Shown one piece after another: positions 9,231-16,776 of a stretch of 64,000 bases of DNA. Source of the stretch: Candidatus Dormiibacterota bacterium (GTDB taxonomy: Bacteria; Vulcanimicrobiota; Vulcanimicrobiia; Vulcanimicrobiales; Vulcanimicrobiaceae); the NCBI GenBank assembly GCA_035532835.1, contig DATKQG010000087.1, positions 1 to 64,000 on the forward strand, given 5' to 3'. Below the pieces are notes generated by a model. The model was not told the origin of the DNA and ran no database searches. It saw only the letters and a program-made list of their open reading frames with translations. The translations under genes were made by a program, and so were the position numbers. Position 1 is the first letter of the stretch, and each line of letters opens with the position of its first letter.

Positions 9231-9884
9231 TTAAAATTCCACGTTGAGCGAGCGAGCGAGTTCTTCGAGCAGCACGACTTTCGCTTCATCGAGCGTTACC
9301 GGCCGTCCGAGTTGTTGCGAGAGCGACGTGATGCCGCGATCGGTTAAACCGCACGGATTAATTAGCCGATCGTAATCGAGTTCGGTCGAGACGTTGAGCG
9401 CGATTCCATGCAACGAAACCATCTTCTGAACCGCCAACCCGATCGCGCAAATCTGATCGCGTCCAACCCACACGCCCGCATGTTCGCTCCACCGTTCGGC
9501 GACGACGCCGAAGCGCGCGCACGTTTCGATGACCGCTCCTTCGAGGGATCGCACGAGCGGGACGACTTCGCGAAAGCGTTCTAATTTACGAATCGGATAC
9601 ACGACCAACTGCCCGGGCCCGTGATAAGTCACGTCGCCGCCACGCTCGATTTCAACGACCTCGATGCCGCGCCGTGCTAAAAGATCCGGCGCAATCAAGA
9701 CGTTATCGCGTTTTGCCTGGCGTCCCAGCGTAATAACCGGCGGATGTTCGACGACGATAAACGTATCGGGCTCGCGCCCTTCACGCACCGCGGCATGCAG
9801 CGTATGCTGCAAGTCCCACACTTCGCGGTAAGGCTTGAATCCGAGATCGAGTACGCGCGCGCGCGTCAGAGTTGCCACGCTCAT
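9231..9884 (-). CDS. lipB: Octanoyl-[acyl-carrier-protein]:protein N-octanoyltransferase
   Basis: Transfers octanoate from ACP to lipoyl domains, the step before LipA. The family motifs RGGDVTYHGPGQLVVYP (81-97), LHGIALNV (158-165) and NPCGL with acyl-enzyme Cys178 are all present, and the 217-aa length is normal. One key residue deviates. The strongly conserved lysine preceding I-(A/C)-x-(I/L)-G, which forms the Cys/Lys dyad in the characterised E. coli and M. tuberculosis enzymes (Lys135 and Lys142), is glutamine here (Gln144 in GRDQICAIG, codon CAG). It is co-transcribed with lipA 5 nt downstream. The structured palindrome at 9933-10129 lies 48 nt upstream of its ATG. Confidence 0.94.
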   Translation of the reverse strand: MSVATLTRARVLDLGFKPYREVWDLQHTLHAAVREGREPDTFIVVEHPPVITLGRQAKRDNVLIAPDLLARRGIEVVEIERGGDVTYHGPGQLVVYPIRKLERFREVVPLVRSLEGAVIETCARFGVVAERWSEHAGVWVGRDQICAIGLAVQKMVSLHGIALNVSTELDYDRLINPCGLTDRGITSLSQQLGRPVTLDEAKVVLLEELARSLNVEF

Positions 9885-9932
9885 ACGACCGCCACCGATG
9901 CGAATTTGGATGCACGGCGAGCCAGAGCGCGC

Positions 9933-10129
9933 GACGCTGTGGCCCCGGGAGCCGGGTGTCGCGAGGCCCGGTCGGGGAACCGCTGTTGGATTTTACATCC
10001 TGTAAAATCCAACGCTGCTACGTTTTTTGGGCAAAACAAAGTTTTGAAGTTCACATCCTGTGAAGGCCCAAAAAATCGCAGCTTCCCCGACCGGACCTCG
10101 CGCCACCCGGCTCCCGGGGCCATAGCGTC
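9933..10129 (-). repeat. Structured palindromic element, copy 1 (possible ncRNA or MITE-like unit)
   Basis: A 47-bp inverted repeat (9933-9979 with 10083-10129, 44 of 47 positions complementary) closes a 103-nt core. Read on the minus strand, the core folds as follows. A 6-bp stem with a bulged A continues into a 10-bp T/A-and-G/C stem. That stem carries two small hairpins (TTCACA-GGA-TGTGAA and AAAAC-TTT-GTTTT). A 13-bp hairpin with a GGA triloop follows. The core is 91/103 identical to the minus-to-plus equivalent at 26194-26296, with five compensatory pair changes. The element begins 17 nt after the lpdA stop codon and ends 48 nt before lipB. It contains no ORF of note. Strand is given as the orientation matching copy 2; whether it is transcribed is unknown. 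Confidence 0.85.
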
Positions 10130-10146
10130 AACGACGTCGCGCGTAG

Positions 10147-11592
10147 CTACTTTGCCCCGACCGGCGTTTTCGGCTTCGGATTGACGATGTGAATCGCCTT
10201 ACCGTGCGCCGCTTCCGCCGCGTCCATGATGCTTTCGGTCAGGGTCGGATGGGGATGGATCGAGAGCCCGATATCCTCGAGCGTCGCGCCCATCTCGAGC
10301 GCGATGACGCCTTCGCCGATTAGCGATTCGGCTTGCGGTGCGACGATGTGCATGCCCAGCAGCATATCGGTCTTGGCGTCGCCGACGAGTTTGATCAGGC
10401 CGTCGCTTTCATTCATCGTGCGCGCGCGGCCGCTCGCCGCGAGCGGGAACTTGCCGATGCGTACCTCGTAGCCTTTGGCCTTTGCTTCCTCTTCGGAGAG
10501 GCCGATGGTCGCGACTTCCGGATCGGTGTACACGCAGTTCGGAATCGCAATCGGATCGAATGCGGCCGACGTGTCGCCCGCGATCACTTCGGCGGCGATG
10601 ACGCCCTGCTTCATCGCGCGGTGCGCGAGGAGCGGCTGGCCCGTGACGTCGCCGATCGCAAAGATGCTCGGCACTTTCGTGCGGCACTGCTGATCGACCG
10701 CGATGAAGCCCTTATCGTCGACGGCTAGGCCCGCGGCTTGCAGATTGAGCGTATCGGTGACGGGGCGGCGCCCGACGGCGACGAGCACCATGTCGAATTC
10801 GCGCGTCTCGTCTTTGCCGTTGGTGCCTTCGCCGTTGAACGTGGCTTTAACGATCTTGCCGCTCTTTTCGAGTTTGCCGACCTTCGTGTCGAGCATGATT
10901 TCGACGCCTTGTTTCTTGAGGATGCGGCCCAGCGTCTTCGAAATTTCCAGGTCGGTGCCGGTGAGCAACTGCGAGAGCGCTTCGATAACGAGCACCTTCG
11001 CGCCGAGGCGCGTGTAGACGGTGGCGAATTCCAGACCGATCACGCCGCCGCCGATTACCAGCATGTTCTTCGGGATGCGCTTCATTTGGACGGCGTCGTC
11101 CGAATTGATGATGTACTCGCCGTCGCGCGGCCAAGCCTTGACGTCGACCGGTGCCGAGCCGGTGGCGATCACGACGGTTTTCGCGGTGATGCTATCCTCG
11201 CCGCCCTCTTTTTTCTTAAGGACGATTTGCGTCGGGCTCTTGAACGAGGCGTCACCGTACATGAACTGGACGTTGTTGGCCTTGAAGAGCGTCCTGACGC
11301 CGCCGACGTTGGAAGTCACCACATCGGTTTTGAATTTTGCAACGCCCTCGCGATCGACTTCGGCCTTGGGGACCTTTAGGCCGATGTCGGCGGCGTGATC
11401 GATGTGGCGGATGACCTCGCCGACGTGAAGCAACGCCTTCGTTGGAATGCAGCCCCAATTAAGGCACACGCCGCCGATTTCGTCGCGATCGACACAGATG
11501 ACGGTCTTTCCTAGCTGTCCTAACCGGATCGCGGCGTGATAGCCTCCCGGCCCGGCTCCAATGATGACCGCGTCAACCTGATGTTCTGCCAC
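10147..11592 (-). CDS. lpdA: Dihydrolipoyl dehydrogenase (E3)
   Basis: FAD flavoprotein that reoxidises dihydrolipoamide of 2-oxoacid dehydrogenase complexes or the glycine cleavage system using NAD+. The N-terminal FAD motif GAGPGG begins at residue 12, the redox disulfide is CLNWGC (Cys43/Cys48), and a central NAD-binding GGGVIGLE and a second ATG-type FAD contact (AIGDVTGQP) follow. The C-terminal HPHPTLTE carries the catalytic His-Glu pair. Length 481 aa is normal. It lies upstream of lipB and lipA on the same strand, separated by the structured element at 9933-10129. This suggests a shared lipoate theme, although one transcript through the palindrome is not certain. Confidence 0.97.
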   Translation of the reverse strand: MAEHQVDAVIIGAGPGGYHAAIRLGQLGKTVICVDRDEIGGVCLNWGCIPTKALLHVGEVIRHIDHAADIGLKVPKAEVDREGVAKFKTDVVTSNVGGVRTLFKANNVQFMYGDASFKSPTQIVLKKKEGGEDSITAKTVVIATGSAPVDVKAWPRDGEYIINSDDAVQMKRIPKNMLVIGGGVIGLEFATVYTRLGAKVLVIEALSQLLTGTDLEISKTLGRILKKQGVEIMLDTKVGKLEKSGKIVKATFNGEGTNGKDETREFDMVLVAVGRRPVTDTLNLQAAGLAVDDKGFIAVDQQCRTKVPSIFAIGDVTGQPLLAHRAMKQGVIAAEVIAGDTSAAFDPIAIPNCVYTDPEVATIGLSEEEAKAKGYEVRIGKFPLAASGRARTMNESDGLIKLVGDAKTDMLLGMHIVAPQAESLIGEGVIALEMGATLEDIGLSIHPHPTLTESIMDAAEAAHGKAIHIVNPKPKTPVGAK

Positions 11593-11688
11593 CGAAGTTC
11601 GCTCCTAAATAGTTCGAGTATGTGCGTGGGTGAGCGTGCACCCTCCCACATCCTACCAGGCGAAGCCTGCCGTGGCTTCGACCAGAGT

Positions 11689-11730
11689 GGCTAGCATGCT
11701 AGCCGGTCTAGCCGGTCTAGCAGGCTAGCC
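11689..11730. repeat. Palindromic CTAG-rich repeat cluster
   Basis: The 16-base perfect palindrome GGCTAGCATGCTAGCC (11689-11704) is followed by two tandem copies of GGTCTAGCC-like units and a further GGCTAGCC. The cluster runs into the stop codon of the minus-strand ATPase gene. It could fold into alternative hairpins that act as a terminator upstream of lpdA. CTAG is usually rare in bacterial DNA, which makes the run unusual. The rest of 11593-11724 shows no gene. Confidence 0.55.
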
Positions 11731-13854
11731 GAGCTCCGAGGCGGCGAGGCGCCCGAGCTGCCCGAGGTCCAGAGCTTGGGCTTGCGCGGCGGCCGCGTGC
11801 ATCGCATCGGGGCCGAGGGCAGCCGCTAGGCGCTCTTCATCGGCGCGGATCTCCGTGCGCGTGAGGCCGATCGCCGGGATCCGCCTGTCGCGGCGCAGAC
11901 GCCGCGCGGCGAACGAGAGGGGCGCGGCCCGCTCGAACTCTCGCTGGAGCAGCAGCAGGCGAACGGCACTTTCGAGGGTCTGGGCGAGATAGATCGGCTG
12001 GGGAGCCCCGTCGAGCAAGGTAATGGCCGTTCGAAGCGACCGGGCCGCCCCCTGAAGGTCGCCCTTGATGAGGTTGGATCGGCCGATGACTTCGTGTTGC
12101 CAGGCCATCAACGAGGGGCTCTGGGAGCGTTCGAAATATCGGATGGCGCTCTGGGCGCTATTCACTGCCTCCGCCGGGTCGTGCAGAAAGTACGTCGCCT
12201 CGGCGAGGTTGCCATAAGCTATGCCGATCTGGGTATCGGGGCCGCTCTCCAGCAAAATCTCCAACGCTTCCAGGTATCGGCTACGCGCTCCGATCGGGTC
12301 GCTGTGCCCTTCTAGGGCGATATTGCCTTGATTCAGGAGCGCCGATCCGATGCCGGTCGGATGTTCGATCGCGCGATAGAGGGCGACGGCCGTTTCGACG
12401 TAGAGGCTGGCTTCGTCGGTTTTACCGACGTAGAGTGAGGCTACGGCAAGGGCGTTGTAGGCCCGGGCAAGGCCCAGTCGGTCGCCCAAAATCGTGAATG
12501 CGCTGATTGCCGTTGGGCCCAGCGCGAGCATGCGCTGGTAATCGGCGCTCGCGTAGGCCACGCGCATGGCGGCATTCGAGAGCCGGGCGTAGAGGGCTTG
12601 CGGGAGCTGGCCGGCCTGCTCCATCAGTCGCTCCATCCACATCGAGCCCTCGCGCAAGCGGCCGCCGCCGGCCCAGATCGAAACGAGCGAGGTAGCGATG
12701 TCGAGCACGCTCGGAAGCCGATCGTGCGGGCGTTTCAGGGCCCAGGCCAGGGCCGCGCAAGCATCGTCGTACCTTTCGAGCAGTTCGTGCATCGCTTCGC
12801 CGGGCGAGGGCGTGAGCAATTGGCCGTGGATGCGAAGGATCCGGGTGTTGATATGGAGCGCGAAGCGTTCTTCGATCGCCTGTCGATCGGAGCGCCCCCC
12901 CAGCATGCGGGCTGCGATCGCGTGCATCGGCGTCAGCATCGAGTAGCGTGTCGAGTCGGCCCGCACAAGAAGCGAGCGATCGGCGAGCGTCGTAAGCGCT
13001 TGCGCGGTTGAGGGCACGTCGCCCTCGTCGAGCGCGACGATATCGTCCGCGTCGAAGACGCCTGCGAAGGCGCTGGCGAGGGCGAAGACCGCCTGTGCGC
13101 GTTCATCGAGTGGAGCGAGGCTCCAATCGATCATCTTTCCGAGCGAATGGTGTCGCGGATCGCTTCCGGCGCTCGAGCGAAAATGGTATGGGCGCAGGGT
13201 CTCCAATTCGCGCGCGAGTTCGCGGACGCTCAGCGAAGCGAGGCGCGCAGCCGCAAGGTCGATCGCAACGGCCAACCCGTCGAGTCGCTCGACGATCGAG
13301 GCCGCGACCGGCAAATCTTCGGCTGAGAGTTGTACGTTGGCGGCCTTGGCTCGCTGGCGAAAGAACTCGATGCCCGTGGCCGCGTCAAACGGCCCGACCT
13401 CGAGCACGCGCTCGTCCGGATAGTCCAGGCGTCGTTGGCTGGTAGCCACGATCGCTACGTTGTGAATGCGCTGCAGCGCCTCGATCAGCGCGCCGGCCTC
13501 ATCGGGCACGTGCTCGCAGTTATCGAGAACCAGAATCGAGCGCCGAGCTGCCATCTCGTGGTTGATGATGTCCAGCGGATCGCGTCCAACCTGCTCGCGC
13601 GCGCCGACCGCGGCGACGATGGTTCCGAAGACGGCCTCCGGGCCGACGCCGCTAAGCGGCACGAAGATCACGTCGCGGGCTCGGTCCCGCTCGAAGCGCG
13701 CGATCGCTTCGAACGCCAGACGCGATTTTCCGACGCCGCCCGGCCCGACCAACGTTAAAGCCCCGCCGTACTCAAAGAGTGCGAAGAGGCGCTTGAGCTC
13801 GGCGCCGCGTCCAACGAATGGCACGCGCGTATCGACCGAAGTGAAATCGGGCAC
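11725..13854 (-). CDS. STAND/AfsR-like predicted ATPase with TPR region
   Basis: A 709-residue protein opening with a nucleotide-binding module: Walker A GPGGVGKS at 37-44 and Walker B SILVLDNCEH at about 107-116, then ATSQRR (sensor-like) and a winged-helix-like ARC segment to about residue 320. The remainder is helical with tetratricopeptide-like repeats (for example LGLARAYNALAVASLYVGKTDEA). This matches the predicted ATPases usually fused to LuxR or SARP transcriptional domains. No DNA-binding domain is present at either end, so it lacks a recognisable output. It is divergent from the MocR-type regulator gene, 67 nt between starts, and may share control with it. No target can be named. 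Confidence 0.8.
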   Translation of the reverse strand: MPDFTSVDTRVPFVGRGAELKRLFALFEYGGALTLVGPGGVGKSRLAFEAIARFERDRARDVIFVPLSGVGPEAVFGTIVAAVGAREQVGRDPLDIINHEMAARRSILVLDNCEHVPDEAGALIEALQRIHNVAIVATSQRRLDYPDERVLEVGPFDAATGIEFFRQRAKAANVQLSAEDLPVAASIVERLDGLAVAIDLAAARLASLSVRELARELETLRPYHFRSSAGSDPRHHSLGKMIDWSLAPLDERAQAVFALASAFAGVFDADDIVALDEGDVPSTAQALTTLADRSLLVRADSTRYSMLTPMHAIAARMLGGRSDRQAIEERFALHINTRILRIHGQLLTPSPGEAMHELLERYDDACAALAWALKRPHDRLPSVLDIATSLVSIWAGGGRLREGSMWMERLMEQAGQLPQALYARLSNAAMRVAYASADYQRMLALGPTAISAFTILGDRLGLARAYNALAVASLYVGKTDEASLYVETAVALYRAIEHPTGIGSALLNQGNIALEGHSDPIGARSRYLEALEILLESGPDTQIGIAYGNLAEATYFLHDPAEAVNSAQSAIRYFERSQSPSLMAWQHEVIGRSNLIKGDLQGAARSLRTAITLLDGAPQPIYLAQTLESAVRLLLLQREFERAAPLSFAARRLRRDRRIPAIGLTRTEIRADEERLAAALGPDAMHAAAAQAQALDLGQLGRLAASELG

Positions 13855-13921
13855 TATGCGGTAAGATTCGCTGCCATACGGGAAGCGTTCCCGGTAGCGA
13901 CACCGAAAATGGATCGCCTCA

Positions 13922-15388
13922 ATGGCGAAAATTGGATGGAGCGGCCTGCAGCCGGACCTCGATCGAGAGTCGATCGTGCCGTTATACCGCCAGCTCTACG
14001 AACATTTGCGCGAGGCAATTCTGGCGGGAACCCTGCCGGAATCTACACGATTGCCCCCCGAACGTTCGATGGCCGAGCAGTTGGGCGTCAATCGGAGCAC
14101 GGTCGTCCACGCCTACCGCGAACTCGTTGCGGACGGATTGATCGAGCAACGGGTCGGATCCGGATCGCGCGTGGTGCCTCAGCTTCGCGGCGGCCAGCCC
14201 GAGCGGGCGGCCGGTGTGCCGTGGTGGGTGACCCTGCCGCCCTGGAGGGTGGGCGAATTTCCAAACATCTTGGGCGAGCTAGCCGCTAAGCAAGAGCCCG
14301 GGCGCATATCGTTCGTTCAAGGCGTCGCTCCCGACCAGCCGTCGCCGTTGGGGGAACTCGCGCAGTCGTTCGAGCGGGTCGCGCGCGATCCGCGCTTCAT
14401 TCTTTCGTACGGCGATTCGGAAGGCTACGAACCGCTGCGCGCGGCGATCGCTTCTCGGATGAACGCGCAGGGCGCTTCCTCGATCGAGCCCAGAAGCATT
14501 ATCGTGCTGACGGGCTCGACCCAAGGCATCATGATCGTCGCGCAGAGCTTGGCCGAACCCGGCGACGAAATCATCGTCGAATCTCCCTCGTATCCCGGCG
14601 CGCTGCAAATCTTTCAGATCTGCGGCTTGCGCGCGATTCCGGTCCCGGTGGACGATGAGGGCATGCGCGTCGATCACGTCGAGGCGATCTTGCGCACGCG
14701 GCGCCCGCGCTTCATCTACACGATGCCCTCGCTGCATAATCCCACCAATGCGACGATGAACGCCGACCGTCGAGAGCGGTTGGTGACGATCGCCAAACGC
14801 TCGGGCGTGCCGATCATCGAAGACGATCCCTACGGTCCCCTTTTGCGCGAGCCGGTCACCCCGTTGGTGGCTCTGGCTCCCGACCACGTCGTCTATCTAT
14901 CGACGTTCTCGAAGACGATCGCGCCGAGCTTGCGCGTGGGGTGGCTGGCGGCGCCGCGCACGATTCTGGAACGGTTGCTGCTGCGCAAACAGGCATACGA
15001 TATGGCGACGAGTCTCTACGTCCAAGCCGCAATCGTGGATTATCTCGAACGCGGATACGACGCGCACGTGGCGCAGCTTCGCGACGAATTGTTACTGCGA
15101 AGAGGTCTGGCCGATCGGGCGATCGCCGCGGAGTGGCCTTCGACGTTTCGCGTTAGCCCGGCTTCGGGCGGTTTTTACGTGTGGGTAACCACGCCGCGCG
15201 ACATTCGCGCGCGCGCGCTGCTGGATGCATCCGAACGCCTCGGAGCGTCGTTTTTGTTCGGCGAAGCGTTTTTCGCGAACTCGGGGGGCGATCACAATTT
15301 TCGCCTAGCGCTGACGGCCGTCACGCGCGACGAGATCGGCGAAGGCATCGGGCGCATAGGCCGTGCAGTCGCCTCCTTGAAACCGTGA
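13922..15388 (+). CDS. MocR/PdxR-type GntR regulator with aminotransferase domain
   Basis: A GntR winged helix-turn-helix occupies residues 19-85 (VPLYRQLYEHLREAILAG, PPERSMAEQLGVNRSTV). A fold-type-I aminotransferase domain follows, with the PLP lysine at Lys331 in STFSKTIAPS and the substrate-arginine region near the C-terminus. Members of this family use PLP or its adduct as an effector and often control vitamin B6, GABA or taurine genes; some act as real aminotransferases. Length 488 aa is typical. Its stop codon overlaps the GTG of mutY (GTGA), so mutY is translationally coupled. The divergent neighbour is the STAND-like ATPase. The regulated target is not evident. Confidence 0.9.
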   Translation: MAKIGWSGLQPDLDRESIVPLYRQLYEHLREAILAGTLPESTRLPPERSMAEQLGVNRSTVVHAYRELVADGLIEQRVGSGSRVVPQLRGGQPERAAGVPWWVTLPPWRVGEFPNILGELAAKQEPGRISFVQGVAPDQPSPLGELAQSFERVARDPRFILSYGDSEGYEPLRAAIASRMNAQGASSIEPRSIIVLTGSTQGIMIVAQSLAEPGDEIIVESPSYPGALQIFQICGLRAIPVPVDDEGMRVDHVEAILRTRRPRFIYTMPSLHNPTNATMNADRRERLVTIAKRSGVPIIEDDPYGPLLREPVTPLVALAPDHVVYLSTFSKTIAPSLRVGWLAAPRTILERLLLRKQAYDMATSLYVQAAIVDYLERGYDAHVAQLRDELLLRRGLADRAIAAEWPSTFRVSPASGGFYVWVTTPRDIRARALLDASERLGASFLFGEAFFANSGGDHNFRLALTAVTRDEIGEGIGRIGRAVASLKP

Positions 15389-16293
15389 CCCGACTGCAAC
15401 GCCGTTTGCTGCGGTGGTATCGCAACTCCGGTCGTGCGGAACTCCCTTGGCGCACGACGCGCGATCCTTACTTCACGCTGGTGAGTGAATGCATGTTGCA
15501 GCAAACGCAAGTCGATCGCGTGGTGCCTGCATTCGTTGCGTTCATCGAGCGTTTTCCCACCTTAGCCGCGTTAGCGTCGGCGAGTACGGCCGACGTGCTG
15601 CGAATGTGGCGAGGCCTCGGATACAACTCGCGCGCGGTTCGTCTCCACGCCGTCGCGCAGGCGGTCGCCCGCGACTACCTGGGCGAGATGCCCTCAGACC
15701 CGAACGCGCTTCGCGCATTGCCGGGTATCGGGCCCTACACGGCCGCGGCGATCCGCGCGTTCGCATTCGATATCGACGACGCTCCGGTGGATACCAACAT
15801 CAAGCGGATCGTGCATCGCCTGTTCTACGGCATCGAATACCCGATCCGTGCGCGCGAGCCGCAACTCGCGGCTCACGCGCAAGCGCTGGTTCCACCCGGC
15901 CAAGCCCACGACTGGAACTCGGCCATGATGGATTTGGGTGCGACGCTGTGCGGCGCCCGCGCGCCCAAGTGCGAAGCGTGCCCGATCGCCGCGGATTGCG
16001 CGGCGGCGCCGATCGACGCAGCGGCGTTGGAGAGCGCGCGGCGCGCGCATGCCAAACCTCGCGCCGGGAGCACGGAAAGATTCGAAGAGAGCGCCCGGTT
16101 TGCGCGCGGGCGCATCGTCGATCGCCTTCGCGATCTCCCGCCCGGGAAGAAGATTTCGATGCTCGATCTTGCGCGGGATGTGGCCGGCTTGCTGCCCCGG
16201 CGATCCGACGACGAGATCGCCGCATTGGTTTCGGCGTTGCATCGCGAGGGATTGGTGAGCTTAGATCAGGCCGGCGTCGGCTTGCGCGAGTGA
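15385..16293 (+). CDS. mutY: Adenine DNA glycosylase
   Basis: Removes adenine mispaired with 8-oxoguanine. I place the start at GTG 15385, which overlaps the preceding stop and gives the family N-terminus (VTRLQRRLLRWYRN); the longer open frame upstream is antisense-like. Visible are the catalytic Glu in VSECMLQQTQV, the helix-hairpin-helix LPGIGPYTAAAI, the catalytic Asp in APVDTNIKRI, and the [4Fe-4S] ligands C-x6-C-x2-C-x5-C (CGARAPKCEACPIAADC). At 302 aa it is shorter than E. coli MutY. The C-terminal part after the cluster is only about 90 residues and does not look like the full NUDIX-like 8-oxoG-recognition domain. Its 3' end overlaps the convergent dioxygenase gene by 33 bp. Confidence 0.92.
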   Translation: MTRLQRRLLRWYRNSGRAELPWRTTRDPYFTLVSECMLQQTQVDRVVPAFVAFIERFPTLAALASASTADVLRMWRGLGYNSRAVRLHAVAQAVARDYLGEMPSDPNALRALPGIGPYTAAAIRAFAFDIDDAPVDTNIKRIVHRLFYGIEYPIRAREPQLAAHAQALVPPGQAHDWNSAMMDLGATLCGARAPKCEACPIAADCAAAPIDAAALESARRAHAKPRAGSTERFEESARFARGRIVDRLRDLPPGKKISMLDLARDVAGLLPRRSDDEIAALVSALHREGLVSLDQAGVGLRE

Positions 16294-16776
16294 GAGGCTG
16301 GTGAGGCCCCGATCGTCGACGACCGTATAGGCGCCCAGCGGCGCGGCGTAGAGTTGTAGCGAGTACGCCGCGCGCTCGAACGAATTGCTGACGCGATGGA
16401 GTTCCTTGGGGCCGGATCTGCGATCGATTGCTCCCGACGTGAGCCGCGAGGGCGCGAAGCTGCGCAGGTCTGCCACCGCATCGGTGCCGTCATTCAGCCG
16501 TTCGAAGTTCTCGACGTCGAGGTTGCCGTCCAACACGACCACCCAGCAGCGCGAGTCTCCGTGGTCGTGGATGGGGCTGCGGGAACCGGGTGCCCATAGC
16601 ATTGCAACGATTTCGAATTCGGCATTACGTTGCAAGCGCGTTCGCGTGTACGCGCCTGCCGCAAACGGCATCGTATCGCGGTATTCGCCGAAACGCCCGA
16701 TACTATGGAGCATCGCTTCGACGAAGTCGTAATTGGCCATGGCCTCGTACAGAGCGCCGCGAAGATCGGCGATCAC
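16261..16776 (-). CDS. Cysteine dioxygenase-type thiol dioxygenase
   Basis: A 171-residue cupin that oxidises a thiol to a sulfinate using non-haem iron. The iron ligands are His70 and His72 in PIHDHG and His127 in KELHRVSN. Cys77 and Tyr143 sit where the Cys-Tyr crosslink forms in mammalian-type enzymes. The start is GTG 16776, overlapping the stop of the upstream flavoprotein gene (GTGA), so the genes are translationally coupled; an extended frame upstream is antisense to that gene. Substrate could be cysteine, 3-mercaptopropionate or a peptide thiol. The partners are an FAD/NAD(P) protein and a TPR/ATP-grasp protein, which do not belong to ordinary taurine or cysteine catabolism. Confidence 0.88.
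   Translation of the reverse strand: MIADLRGALYEAMANYDFVEAMLHSIGRFGEYRDTMPFAAGAYTRTRLQRNAEFEIVAMLWAPGSRSPIHDHGDSRCWVVVLDGNLDVENFERLNDGTDAVADLRSFAPSRLTSGAIDRRSGPKELHRVSNSFERAAYSLQLYAAPLGAYTVVDDRGLTSLSLAQADAGLI

Noticed and set aside
9933-10129. Insertion sequence or integron cassette site
   Set aside because: No transposase or integrase gene in or near either element, no target duplication that I can see, and core motifs do not match attC boxes; a non-autonomous mobile origin remains open.
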